Below, piece after piece: positions 26,122-35,298 of a stretch of DNA of 64,000 bases (positions are counted from its first letter, which is position 1; each line of letters starts with the position of its first letter). The notes below the pieces were generated by a model, which was not told where the DNA came from, did no database searches, and saw only the letters and a list, made by a program, of their open reading frames with translations. This DNA is from Siphonobacter sp. SORGH_AS_0500 (GTDB taxonomy: Bacteria; Bacteroidota; Bacteroidia; Cytophagales; Spirosomataceae), in NCBI RefSeq assembly GCF_002838835.1, contig NZ_NHPP01000004.1, positions 124,001 through 188,000 of the forward strand. Reading direction: 5' to 3'. Both the position numbers and the translations under genes were made by a program.

Positions 26122-28155
26122 ATGCCTTCAAACGATCGTACTTTCAATGCTCGGCCAGACTCTCTTGACTTTAGAGATAAAATTTATGTAGCTAACCTTT
26201 ACGAGGTGCCACCTCATATATCTTTAGAAGAATACCTGAAATATGAAGTCCCTGTCCTGAATCAGGGCCAAGAGGGAGCCTGTACGGGTTTTGGTCTAGC
26301 TACGGTAGCGAATTACTTGTTATGTAGACGCCAAGTTTCTCCAGATAGAAATGCCGTTAGTCCGCGTATGCTTTATGAAATGGCCAAGCGTTACGATGAA
26401 TGGCCAGGAGAAGACTACAGTGGTTCGAGTGCTCGTGGAGCTATGAAAGGATGGCATAAACATGGGGTTTGTGATGAAAACTGCTGGCCCTGTACAACCA
26501 ATACCCCTGACGAACGGCTTACGAATGAAAGAACCTCAGATGCCTTGAAGAGACCTCTGGGTGCTTATTATCGGGTTAATCACCGGGACTTGGTAGCTAT
26601 GCATAGTGCAATGGCCGAAGTTGGTATTCTTTATGCTACTTGCCTAGTGCATGAAGGTTGGCAACAGGTGGGTTCCGACGGTCAAATTCATTATTCTGAT
26701 CATCGCTTGGGAGGGCATGCTTTTGCTATTGTCGCTTATGACAAAAAAGGCTTCTGGATTCAGAATTCCTGGGGTACTGACTGGGGGCGGCAGGGCTTTG
26801 CACAAATCAGCTATGACGACTGGCTGGCTAATGGTACAGATGTCTGGGTAGCACGTTTAGGTGCTCCAGTAATTTTACTGTCGGCTCAGTCTATTGCTTC
26901 TTCCCACGCTGCGGGAGCTGGCAAGTCGAGAGCTTATGCCTACTCCGATTTGCGGCCTCATATAATCAGTTTAGGAAACGATGGACAACTCAAGGCTGGA
27001 GGTGATTTTGGAACCTCCCAACAGGAGGTAAAGACATTATTTGCCGAAGATTTTAAAAGAATTACCCAGAATTGGAAAAAAAAACGAATCTTATTGTATG
27101 CTCATGGAGGTTTAGTGGATGAGACTTCTGCTGTACAAAGACTAGCGGAATACCGAGCGGTGATGTTAGAAAATGAAGTCTATCCCATCTCCTTTATCTG
27201 GCACAGCGACTTTTGGTCTACGGCTACAAATATCCTTGAGGAAGCTTTGCGAAGACGCAAGCCAGAAGGCTTTTTAGACGCGAGCCTGGACTTTATGCTT
27301 GACCGCTTAGATGATGCCCTAGAAGTTGTAGCACGATCACTCATGGGAAAAGCTCAATGGGATGAAATGAAAGAAAATGCCCTGGCTGCAACAGAAAACG
27401 AAAGCGGTGGAGCACGGTTAGCCCTTAAGTACTTATCTGAGTTGGTTAAACAGGAGCCAGCCATTGAAATACATGTGGTGGGTCATAGTGCGGGTAGTAT
27501 ATTCCTGGCCCCACTTGTACGGCTATTGACTGCCCCCGAAGAAAAGATTACCGAAGGCTATCTAAAAGGGAAGTCAGGGTATGGAATCCCCATTACTACA
27601 TGCACACTTTGGGCTCCTGCCTGCACAATAGACCTGTTTAAAAAGGCGTACATTCCGGCTATAGAAAAGAAGGGTATTAATAAGTTTGCGTTGTTTACCT
27701 TAACAGACGATGCGGAGCAAAAGGATCATTGTGCACACATCTATAATAAATCACTATTGTATCTCGTATCGAATGCCTTCGAGAAGGTGCCTAAGTATTA
27801 CGTTTTTAGTCAGGGAGAAGCCATTTTAGGAATGCAAAAGTGGGTAGTACAGGATGAAGAGGTTCAAAAAATTTTTAATACTAAAGCGGGAGACTGGATT
27901 CTCTCCCCTAACTCAAACGAACCTATACTGGAAAATTACTCATCCTCACACACGCATGGAGGGTTTGATGATGATAAACCGACCGTCGTTGCGACTCTAG
28001 CTCGCATATTAACCGCATCTGAAAGTGAAGCCGATGCAATAGAAATTAAAGCCAGATTGTATCGACTTTTAGGGGATTCTTCTCCTCGTACGCTTCTCCA
28101 TTTCAATCCTTCTGCAAACGTCTTCAAACAAGAGAGAAAAAATTTGAAGCTTTAA
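26122..28155 (+). CDS. Papain-like (C1) protease fused to alpha/beta hydrolase
   Basis: 677 residues. Residues about 40-250 form a C1 peptidase: VLNQGQEGACTGFGLATVANY with Cys54, GGHAFAIVAY with His199 and IQNSWGTDWGRQGFAQI with Asn215, the complete papain triad plus the oxyanion Gln. Residues about 320-560 form an alpha/beta hydrolase: LLYAHGGLVDE, then the nucleophile elbow VVGHSAGS with Ser456. There is no signal peptide, so it acts in the cytoplasm. It is the first plus-strand gene of the accessory block and precedes the SLATT-like and CHAT genes. The two activities together suggest a two-warhead effector or processing enzyme; this is inference. Confidence 0.8.
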   Translation: MPSNDRTFNARPDSLDFRDKIYVANLYEVPPHISLEEYLKYEVPVLNQGQEGACTGFGLATVANYLLCRRQVSPDRNAVSPRMLYEMAKRYDEWPGEDYSGSSARGAMKGWHKHGVCDENCWPCTTNTPDERLTNERTSDALKRPLGAYYRVNHRDLVAMHSAMAEVGILYATCLVHEGWQQVGSDGQIHYSDHRLGGHAFAIVAYDKKGFWIQNSWGTDWGRQGFAQISYDDWLANGTDVWVARLGAPVILLSAQSIASSHAAGAGKSRAYAYSDLRPHIISLGNDGQLKAGGDFGTSQQEVKTLFAEDFKRITQNWKKKRILLYAHGGLVDETSAVQRLAEYRAVMLENEVYPISFIWHSDFWSTATNILEEALRRRKPEGFLDASLDFMLDRLDDALEVVARSLMGKAQWDEMKENALAATENESGGARLALKYLSELVKQEPAIEIHVVGHSAGSIFLAPLVRLLTAPEEKITEGYLKGKSGYGIPITTCTLWAPACTIDLFKKAYIPAIEKKGINKFALFTLTDDAEQKDHCAHIYNKSLLYLVSNAFEKVPKYYVFSQGEAILGMQKWVVQDEEVQKIFNTKAGDWILSPNSNEPILENYSSSHTHGGFDDDKPTVVATLARILTASESEADAIEIKARLYRLLGDSSPRTLLHFNPSANVFKQERKNLKL

Positions 28156-28214
28156 CTTTATATAAAGGTATATCTACTTATCTTTTTATTTGTTAATCAT
28201 AAATGCTTGTAACT

Positions 28215-28256
28215 AATTAATATTCTACATTTTACAAAAAATGTAGAATATTAATT
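28215..28256. terminator. Perfect 19-bp inverted repeat
   Basis: Arms at 28215-28233 and 28238-28256 are exact complements around the loop ACAA. They lie 60 bases after the hydrolase stop and about 100 bases before the SLATT-like gene. The stem is very AT-rich and has no plain T-run, so it may be a weak terminator, an mRNA-stabilising hairpin or an operator. Confidence 0.55.
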
Positions 28257-28352
28257 GATCAACAAAAAAATACAACCGATAAAAACTATGAATCACTTGG
28301 TAGATAATAGGGACGTAATTGTGAAATGATAGGTTTATAAACTATTAATTTA

Positions 28353-28865
28353 ATGGACAAACCAAAGCAAGACTGGAGCGATTTATCCTGTAAGGAATCA
28401 GCCCGTCAATATATTGATCATGTATATAAATATTATTGTAAAGATTATGATAAAGGTTCAATTTTATTTGAGAATCTTTATCATATTTTTAGTATCTTAA
28501 TAATACTTCTGGGGTTTTTAAGTTCTGTTTTGGCGGCTTTAGACGGAGAAAAACTGCTAATGGGAAAAACGCTAGACTTAAAGGTTGCTTTAATTCTATT
28601 ACCCCTCATAAGTTCAATGCTGGCTGCTATCATAACTCAATTTAATATTAAAGAAAAATATCAATTGAGAGAAATAGGAAGAATTAAGTGCACTCACCTC
28701 TACACTGAAGCGAGGATTGCTTTTGCTAAAGCTAAAATAGAGGATGAATTCTATAAAATTCATAAAGATCTGGCTTCGAAGATTTTTGCCTTACAGTCCG
28801 AACAGGCTTATGGCTTTTTTAATACAACGCATAAAAATGAGGATATGAATAAAGAAAAATCATAA
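28353..28865 (+). CDS. SLATT-like two-helix membrane protein
   Basis: 170 residues: a short cytosolic N terminus, two hydrophobic helices at about 43-63 (NLYHIFSILIILLGFLSSVL) and 76-96 (LKVALILLPLISSMLAAIIT) separated by a short polar loop, then a long charged amphipathic helix region (about 100-150). This is the layout of SLATT domains (or the similar DUF4231), which are predicted pore-forming effectors in nucleotide- or protease-triggered immunity. Its place between a protease/hydrolase and a CHAT protease supports that role. AT-rich coding sequence unlike the core genes. Confidence 0.65.
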   Translation: MDKPKQDWSDLSCKESARQYIDHVYKYYCKDYDKGSILFENLYHIFSILIILLGFLSSVLAALDGEKLLMGKTLDLKVALILLPLISSMLAAIITQFNIKEKYQLREIGRIKCTHLYTEARIAFAKAKIEDEFYKIHKDLASKIFALQSEQAYGFFNTTHKNEDMNKEKS

Positions 28866-29085
28866 AAATAATTACACTTATTTTTTGGTGGAATAATTTT
28901 GAATTCAAATTATTTAAAATGTACACTAAGTAATATATAGCTTTAAGTGGATAATTGATAATCAATGTTTTACAATCCAAAATATATTGTTGAATAATAA
29001 CAAGAAATTAATTTAATAAATAAGGTATTAAATTGATTAATAATTTTATAGTTTAAGGCCATTAACTCCATAGCCTTATCTAAAG

Positions 29086-31557
29086 ATGTCCTCCCTTGCC
29101 TACCAGGCGTTCATAAATGAACTGCTAGCTTTAGAAACTTTTGAACAGGTATTTGACACGTGTCAGAAGAATGATTCCTTGCTAACTAAAGAGTTGCTGG
29201 CTGAATTAACTCAACAAGCTGACAACGACCCATCAAATCAACAGCTCTCCTGGTTAATTACACCAGTAAGTTACTTGTTGGGTAGAAAATACTTATTCGA
29301 ATTTATTAATCTTTCCTCCGAAGAAGCCCTGGCTTATGCTCGGGAACATCTACATGTTCTGGCTACTTCGGCGAATTACAAGCAGTTTGAACACCTGTCG
29401 AATGAATATGCTGCTCAAAAAGAGGTAATTGACCTGCTCAAAACCCGTCAAAGTCTCTTGGTAATGATAGTAGCCGAAGCTTGTTTTTATGCATCGGATT
29501 GGCCTCGACGACGTGAGCTACTAGTAGGAAGCATAGACTGGTTACTTGATTCGGCGGCCACTATTCTATTTGATTCTGTAGTAGAGGAAAATTCTGATTA
29601 TGAGCTGTTTGTGAATTCCTTAAAAGCAATCATTGACCGCTGCCGGAAAGAAGATGTACATACGGTTATCAGGGAATTGGATCTGGCGTGGCTCGTTCAA
29701 CAGGCCGGAGAAAGCCAGGATGAGGAGAAAATCGGGTATTATCTACAAGCCCTTTCCCTGGTAGGCGAAAACCTGACCCAACAAGGAGCAGAAGTATGGT
29801 TTAATCTGGGGAATGCGTACCGGGAACGCGTTCGTGGGGATCGAGGGGAGAATCAGGAGCTTGCCATTGAGTCGTTTAAGAATGCTTTGCTAGTACGAAC
29901 CCAGGAATCGCTGCCGACGGAGTCTCAGCAAACCCATTTTGTTTTGGGGAGTCTTTATTACCAGGAAAAACGTTGGACCGAAGCTCTCAAAGCCTATGAA
30001 CAAACTCATGCCGCCCTCGAATCTGTGCGAGGAGAAACCCTGAAGGAAGAAAGCCGAAGGAGATTAGCTCAAGATAATACCCTGTTGTACGCTCGACTGG
30101 TGCATTGCTGCCTCTTACTCAATAACCACAAAGCTGCCGCTACGTATGCCTTACAGGGTAAAAGCCGTACGCTCAGCGAACAATTAGCCGGTGATCGGCA
30201 ACCCGTGGCTGAATTACTAGCTCAGGATGAGAGCTTAGCTCGGGACTATCAATCCCTGAGGGTCCTTCAAGCCCAGCTCCAAGAACGGATCGATTTATTG
30301 ATGCTACCTCGTTCTGAAGATGATTCGCGAAGCTTCGAAGAATATCGGCAAGAAAAAGAACGCCAAGAAGAACAAGTCGCTACGCTTCGTAAACAGATCA
30401 ATGTCCGAGTGGATGATCTCGTATTTACCCATCCGACCCTTTCACTCCTTCAGCCGCTGCCCCCCCGAACATTAGCCGACATTCAATACCTGTCGGCTAC
30501 ATTAGGAAATATACCTTTAGTAGAATACGTCAAACATGCAGGAGGGTGGGGAGCCTTTGTCTTTGGGGGGCAAAAAGTAGAGTACGTTGCTTTGGCGGAT
30601 GACCTGCTCGATCAAATAAGCGAATCTTTAAGCTTATTACTGCAGACAGAAAATGCGAGTAAGCGTACCCTTTTCTGGTGTCAAGAAGATTGGAAAGAAC
30701 GCTTGGTTCATTTACATGAATGGGTCTTTAAACCCCTTGTACCTTTTCTACCCTCATCGGGTCAAGTAGTTGTCGCTCCCACTAATGTTCTTTATTTAGT
30801 TCCCTTTCAGGCCCTTTGTGACGAGCACGGCAAGTATTTAAGTGAAACATATGCTTTTAGTTTTGTCCCCAGCTTAGCTACTCTTAGCGTCCTTCTCGAA
30901 CAGCGAAAGCGAGTTCAGTCCACTCCATCTACTGCCTATCGACTTCTCAACATCGCTCACTCGGGCGAACCTGGGAATTATCTCACTCACATAGCCTTAG
31001 AAGCTCAGGAAGTGGAAAGTCAGTTTGAGGAATCTGTCCCTTTGCAAGAAGAGAAAGCTACGCTTGAGAACGTTATTGAAGCCGCGAACAAGTGTGACTA
31101 TGAGGTCATCCATTTTAATTGTCACGGTAAATTTTTTCACGACAATCCCGCTCATTCCGGCTTGCAACTGGCCGAACAACGAATGCTAACAGTCAATGAC
31201 ATCCGAATCAATATTCGGCTGAAAGGTCGTCCTCTGGTCACGCTGAGTGCCTGCCAGACGGGCCAGACTTGGCCTGAGCAAGGCGATGAAACTACGGGGA
31301 CTTCGTGGGCTTTTCTGGCAGCGGGAGCCTCCTCCGTACTAGCCAGCCAATGGAATGTCCCGGATCGATCTACCAGAGCGTTATTCAAACACTTCTACCA
31401 AATCCGTCGTCAGTCACAGGTAAGTGACGCCCAAGCCCTGCAACAGGCGATTCAGCAGGTTCGAAAGCAATTTACCGCGTTTAACAATTTACCCGAATTC
31501 TGGGCGGGCTTTCAAGTCATGGGCGTTCCCATTCCTGCAGGTAGCCAATCTTTTTAA
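29086..31557 (+). CDS. TPR-CHAT (caspase-like) protease
   Basis: 823 residues. An alpha-helical N-terminal region contains TPR-like repeats about 230-320 (WFNLGNAYRERVRG, HFVLGSLYYQEKRWTEALKA), then coiled coil (about 385-440) and the C-terminal CHAT domain (about 530-820). The predicted dyad is His680 in IHFNCHGKF and Cys723 in TLSACQTGQ, followed by the family segments GTSWAFLAAGASSVLASQWN and LPEFWAGFQVMG. CHAT proteases of this build are caspase relatives (separase group) that cut partner proteins on TPR-sensed signals, as in type III-E CRISPR Craspase and gasdermin systems. No CRISPR or gasdermin gene was seen here. Confidence 0.88.
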   Translation: MSSLAYQAFINELLALETFEQVFDTCQKNDSLLTKELLAELTQQADNDPSNQQLSWLITPVSYLLGRKYLFEFINLSSEEALAYAREHLHVLATSANYKQFEHLSNEYAAQKEVIDLLKTRQSLLVMIVAEACFYASDWPRRRELLVGSIDWLLDSAATILFDSVVEENSDYELFVNSLKAIIDRCRKEDVHTVIRELDLAWLVQQAGESQDEEKIGYYLQALSLVGENLTQQGAEVWFNLGNAYRERVRGDRGENQELAIESFKNALLVRTQESLPTESQQTHFVLGSLYYQEKRWTEALKAYEQTHAALESVRGETLKEESRRRLAQDNTLLYARLVHCCLLLNNHKAAATYALQGKSRTLSEQLAGDRQPVAELLAQDESLARDYQSLRVLQAQLQERIDLLMLPRSEDDSRSFEEYRQEKERQEEQVATLRKQINVRVDDLVFTHPTLSLLQPLPPRTLADIQYLSATLGNIPLVEYVKHAGGWGAFVFGGQKVEYVALADDLLDQISESLSLLLQTENASKRTLFWCQEDWKERLVHLHEWVFKPLVPFLPSSGQVVVAPTNVLYLVPFQALCDEHGKYLSETYAFSFVPSLATLSVLLEQRKRVQSTPSTAYRLLNIAHSGEPGNYLTHIALEAQEVESQFEESVPLQEEKATLENVIEAANKCDYEVIHFNCHGKFFHDNPAHSGLQLAEQRMLTVNDIRINIRLKGRPLVTLSACQTGQTWPEQGDETTGTSWAFLAAGASSVLASQWNVPDRSTRALFKHFYQIRRQSQVSDAQALQQAIQQVRKQFTAFNNLPEFWAGFQVMGVPIPAGSQSF

Positions 31558-31577
31558 AAACCATATTATAGAAAACA

Positions 31578-31925
31578 ATGTCTCCACAACAACAAACGTT
31601 AGCAGATCTTAACTACGCATTAGATCAACTTAGTGCGGAAGAATTAACGACTTTCAACTATCATTGGAAGCTCATTGATGCCTATAGCAGGAACTCGGCA
31701 GCAACCGAAGAGGGATTCGTCTTTTTACTTAATGAGGTTGTTTTGGCAAGTCCAACGTTGGTAAACAATGGATTTGACACGGTTCTATCTAGCTTTACCA
31801 CCCGCTTTGCTCCTAAAACAGGACAGCCTCAACACGCTTCTTCGACCCAGGGTTTGCCCCCCATTCGTAACGAAGTACTCGAGGTTACAAAAACCATTGA
31901 AAAATTAATGAATGGTTTGAAATGA
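31578..31925 (+). CDS. Small hypothetical protein coupled to CHAT operon, 115 residues
   Basis: Begins 20 bases after the CHAT gene and overlaps the next gene by ATGA, so it belongs to the same transcript. The N-terminal 70 residues are helical (LADLNYALDQLSAEELTTFNYHWKL) and could fold as a death-like or effector-associated six-helix adaptor; a Pro/Ser/Gln-rich linker and a short C-terminal helix follow. No family is recognised. A role as adaptor or substrate of the CHAT protease is a guess from position. Confidence 0.6.
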   Translation: MSPQQQTLADLNYALDQLSAEELTTFNYHWKLIDAYSRNSAATEEGFVFLLNEVVLASPTLVNNGFDTVLSSFTTRFAPKTGQPQHASSTQGLPPIRNEVLEVTKTIEKLMNGLK

Positions 31926-33298
31926 CTTCCTATCTTAATCTGGAAAATATTGAGGTTGCAAGCCCGGAGCGGCCTAATGAGGTGTGCTTAACCCTTTATT
32001 TTATTGACGAAGAAGGTGTCGACTACCGAACGAGGATACGTGAATTTCTTCAACCCCAGGTGGGTGGGTGGAAGGTAGTTGAAGAATTAAATTTAGAAAA
32101 CTCAGCCGAACCAAAGGAATGGATTCAACGCGGCTTTCTGGGAAAAAGCTCGCCGAAAGATTTCCAACAAATCTATTTATTAGAAATTCTTCCGGCTTTG
32201 TCTTCAAATGCCTATGCCGTCCAAATTATCATCAATCTTACCCAACCCATTCAAATGGGGTGGCCACAAGCTACGAATTGGCTGAGTAATGAACTTTACA
32301 TGCTCTTTAAAAATCCTCCAGAATCTTTGCTGGGGTATTCGGTGGTATATCGAGCTAATAGCAGTGTTCCATCCGAAACGGAGTATGTAGAATGGTCTTC
32401 AGCTTTAACGCAGCCGCTCCGATGGATTGATTCAAAAGCACCCATCGTTACCCTAAAAAAGCCCGTTCAGCAATACTTTTCGGGTCAGGGATGGCTTAGT
32501 TTAGTAGCTTACCCAATGCATCCACAAGGGGGACTTGTTTACTTAGGATTTGGAAAAGCAGATCCTGCGATGGGGGACGACCTGGCTCATATTGCTTACG
32601 CTACTTATGAAGCGGAACTGCTCTCGTGCGATTTATTTTTCCACAAAGGATTTCGACAGGGGATGCAACTGGTGCAGGCTTTTCCCACCTATGACAGGGA
32701 AAAGCTACAGCCTCTTCAAGGAGCTATCCAAAACCTGTTGAGCAGCCAGCCGAAAGATCAGCCCGTTAGCGAAAAAGAGCTGCGGAACATGTCCAATGAA
32801 ATTGCCATTCAGGCTGAATTTCATTGGCTGACGAGCCGGGTAGAGTTATCCTTACAGCAACAAATAAATGGCATTAAGCGATTATTTACCTTTAATGATA
32901 TGAGTGTGCTTGCAAAGCACCATGTTATTCTCCTGCAAGCTTACCTGGAGGAGGTACAGGCGTGTCGTCATAAAGGAGAATCTCTTTTAAAAACGGCTCG
33001 AACGGCTCTTGCCATTGTGGAAGCAGAAGAGAATAAACAGGGGAATCAAATTCAGGAACGATTTACGAATGTACTTACACTTTTTGGCGTTTTTTTAAGT
33101 GCTTATCAGGTATTTGATGACGATTTTACAAAGCATTTTATCCAGCTTTTTTGGCTTAATTATGCCCCTAAATTCTATTGGGATGAATTAATTTATCGTA
33201 ACACGATCGCACTGTTAGTAACTGCTTCCATTTATATACCCTATAAGTTGATTAATTGGGGTAAAGTAAAACGTTCCTTTTTTAAGTTATTTAAGTAG
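31922..33298 (+). CDS. Hypothetical protein with two C-terminal membrane helices
   Basis: 458 residues, no known family. The first 250 residues look globular and cytosolic, with strand-rich segments (VCLTLYFIDEEGVDYRTR, GWLSLVAYPMHPQGGLVY); about 270-375 is helical and partly coiled; two hydrophobic segments near 383-398 (NVLTLFGVFLSAYQVF) and 426-445 (RNTIALLVTASIYIPYKLIN) form a membrane hairpin, with a basic tail. Translation is coupled to the 115-residue gene. A C-terminal membrane module behind a CHAT protease invites comparison with cleavable pore-forming effectors, but no similarity to gasdermin is claimed. Confidence 0.65.
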   Translation: MTSYLNLENIEVASPERPNEVCLTLYFIDEEGVDYRTRIREFLQPQVGGWKVVEELNLENSAEPKEWIQRGFLGKSSPKDFQQIYLLEILPALSSNAYAVQIIINLTQPIQMGWPQATNWLSNELYMLFKNPPESLLGYSVVYRANSSVPSETEYVEWSSALTQPLRWIDSKAPIVTLKKPVQQYFSGQGWLSLVAYPMHPQGGLVYLGFGKADPAMGDDLAHIAYATYEAELLSCDLFFHKGFRQGMQLVQAFPTYDREKLQPLQGAIQNLLSSQPKDQPVSEKELRNMSNEIAIQAEFHWLTSRVELSLQQQINGIKRLFTFNDMSVLAKHHVILLQAYLEEVQACRHKGESLLKTARTALAIVEAEENKQGNQIQERFTNVLTLFGVFLSAYQVFDDDFTKHFIQLFWLNYAPKFYWDELIYRNTIALLVTASIYIPYKLINWGKVKRSFFKLFK

Positions 33299-33375
33299 TT
33301 GATAGATTATTTGGCAATAAAACGTACAATGTTAATCGCTTAACGGACAACTGCTGAAAGGCCATCAACTATTTA

Positions 33376-34065
33376 CTACACTGTTTTAGCATAATTCTTA
33401 ACAAACGCATTAAACTCTTGTTTGTAAAATCTCCCTACCGGAACGGAATAGGAGCCTAATGCAATTTCAGAATTGCTATAACCGGTAACGTAGTCAGGAT
33501 TAAAGAGAAAGGACCGATGGATTCTTACAAAACCTTGGGTAGCAAGCCGTTCTGCAAAATCCGCAATCGTGTTTTTAGTGAGGTAAACCGCATTAGTCAG
33601 AAAAAGCTTCAGGTCATTGCCCTGACTTTCTATAAAAATAATGTCATCTATTCTGATTTTTCGGTTTAACCCTTCTGACCTGATCATTAGGGTGTTTTCA
33701 GGATTTTTGTTACCCGTATCTCTCAATATCCGACTAACCGCTTTAAAAAAACGCTCGAAAGTGATCGGCTTCAGAATATAATCGACGGCTTCCAATTCAA
33801 ATCCCTCTACAGCAAATTCCCTGAAGGCCGTCGTGAAGATAACCTTCGGTTTTACTGGTAGAGACCGCACTAGTTCAATACCACTCAGATGAGGCATCTG
33901 AATATCCAGAAACAGAAGATCAACCGGGAGTTGTTGCAGGAGCTTATGGGCCTCAATCGCATTTCTTGCTTTGCCGACGAGCTGAAGGGCTTCTATTTTT
34001 TTTAAATGGCTTTCCAACAGCTCAATAGCCAGTGGTTCGTCATCGACGATCATACATTTAATCAT
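33376..34065 (-). CDS. LytTR-family response regulator
   Basis: 229 residues: receiver domain (CMIVDDEPLAIELLESHL, phospho-Asp in LLFLDIQMPHLSG, Lys in YILKPITFERF) and C-terminal LytTR DNA-binding domain (IIFIESQGNDLKLFL, FVRIHRSFLFNPDYVTGY). It overlaps the kinase gene by eight bases and is the output of that pair. Targets are not evident; the adjacent divergent acyltransferase operon is a candidate. Confidence 0.92.
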   Translation of the reverse strand: MIKCMIVDDEPLAIELLESHLKKIEALQLVGKARNAIEAHKLLQQLPVDLLFLDIQMPHLSGIELVRSLPVKPKVIFTTAFREFAVEGFELEAVDYILKPITFERFFKAVSRILRDTGNKNPENTLMIRSEGLNRKIRIDDIIFIESQGNDLKLFLTNAVYLTKNTIADFAERLATQGFVRIHRSFLFNPDYVTGYSNSEIALGSYSVPVGRFYKQEFNAFVKNYAKTV

Positions 34066-35116
34066 ACCAAGCAGGAGTGACGATTTCTACACTAAACCAG
34101 TCTTCATCTGAGTTGACACGAAGTTCAAAATTATGTTTGTAATACAATTTCAGTTGCTCTTCAATATTAATAAGACCGATTCCTTCTTGGCGGTCAGACG
34201 TTTTCTGAAAACTGCTATTTCCAATTTTGAATACAGATCTGACCTCATCGGTTTGCAGTTCAAGCGTGATACGGAGCTTGCCGTCAAGGCTCCTGCTTCC
34301 ATGTTTAAAGGCATTTTCAACCAGTGAGAGATACAGAAGCGGAGGAATTTGATTTTCAGCTTGAATTTGCAGTATTCGGTTGATTTCTAAAGTGTTTCCA
34401 TAACGCAATTCTTCCAGTTCCAGGTAGCGGTCGATGGTAGTGATCTCGTCAGTGATTCGAACCATCTTTTGAGGGCCTTTGTAGATGGCATAGTCAAGGA
34501 TGTCAGCCAGTCCGGCAATGAATTTAGGAGCTTTATCGGGGTGGTTAACCGCGAGGGAATAAATGTTATTAAGCGTATTGAACAGAAAATGAGGATTCAG
34601 GTGGGATTTCAACACCTTCAGCTCAAGTTCTGCTTTTTCCTTTTGCAGTCGAATGCGGTCTTGTTTCTCGTTTTTATACCGTAAAATATGCATGAAACAG
34701 ACAAAAATAAATGATGCAGTAATAATGGGGAGGGCATAGCACACAACCAGATAATCAAGATCGGTTAAAATGGTGGTAATACTGTCCGGTGCCTCATTCG
34801 TAAAAAAAGGTTCTGCGGCATAAACGATAAAAATTCGATTGATAACGGCTAAGAGATACAGAGAAAAGGTTAGGCTGATCAAAAACAGCACGTAACGTTT
34901 TCGGTCGAAAAGATGAATAATCAGATAATAGTAAATCAAGTTGGCACTGATGATCTGAAATAGCAGGTGACACAAGTTGTAGATGATGATATCCTCTAAA
35001 CTTAGGTAAGTGGTACTGCTGTGAGCCTGTCCCAGTCCGAACAGAAAAAGGGCCGTCCAGAATACCGCCTGATAGCTGATGACTGAAAGTAAGTTACGGG
35101 TTGTTTTCTCTTTCAT
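34058..35116 (-). CDS. LytS-type membrane sensor histidine kinase
   Basis: About 352 residues from the ATG giving MKEKTTRNLLSV; an upstream GTG at 35155 would add 13 residues. Four hydrophobic segments fill the first 150 residues, followed by a coiled linker, the His_kinase motif LKSHLNPHFLFNTLNNIYSLA (phospho-His) and an HATPase region with LVENAFKHGS and EGIGLINIEEQLKLYY. This PF06580-type kinase partners the LytTR regulator and probably senses a membrane or small hydrophobic cue. Confidence 0.9.
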   Translation of the reverse strand: MKEKTTRNLLSVISYQAVFWTALFLFGLGQAHSSTTYLSLEDIIIYNLCHLLFQIISANLIYYYLIIHLFDRKRYVLFLISLTFSLYLLAVINRIFIVYAAEPFFTNEAPDSITTILTDLDYLVVCYALPIITASFIFVCFMHILRYKNEKQDRIRLQKEKAELELKVLKSHLNPHFLFNTLNNIYSLAVNHPDKAPKFIAGLADILDYAIYKGPQKMVRITDEITTIDRYLELEELRYGNTLEINRILQIQAENQIPPLLYLSLVENAFKHGSRSLDGKLRITLELQTDEVRSVFKIGNSSFQKTSDRQEGIGLINIEEQLKLYYKHNFELRVNSDEDWFSVEIVTPAWYD

Positions 35117-35298
35117 TGCTGTAAAACTAGATATTCTGCCCGTATAAACGCCCACAACAGGGACAGACTACCTGATTGGAGCACAAACAGCAGGATTTTT
35201 CATGTAAACACCCTCTAATGTCGTCGGTCCCATAAAAGAGGTTTTCTGGCATACCCCGTAGGATATAGGTCGCAAGAGGTGAAGTTTTGCAGAAAAAA

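Noticed and set aside
30997-31388. Minus-strand frames inside the CHAT gene
   Set aside because: They cover the catalytic His/Cys region of a clear CHAT protein in antisense.
29086-33298. Gasdermin or type III-E CRISPR effector next to the CHAT protease
   Set aside because: No gasdermin-like, Cas7-11-like or repeat sequence was found; only the membrane-hairpin protein remains as possible partner.
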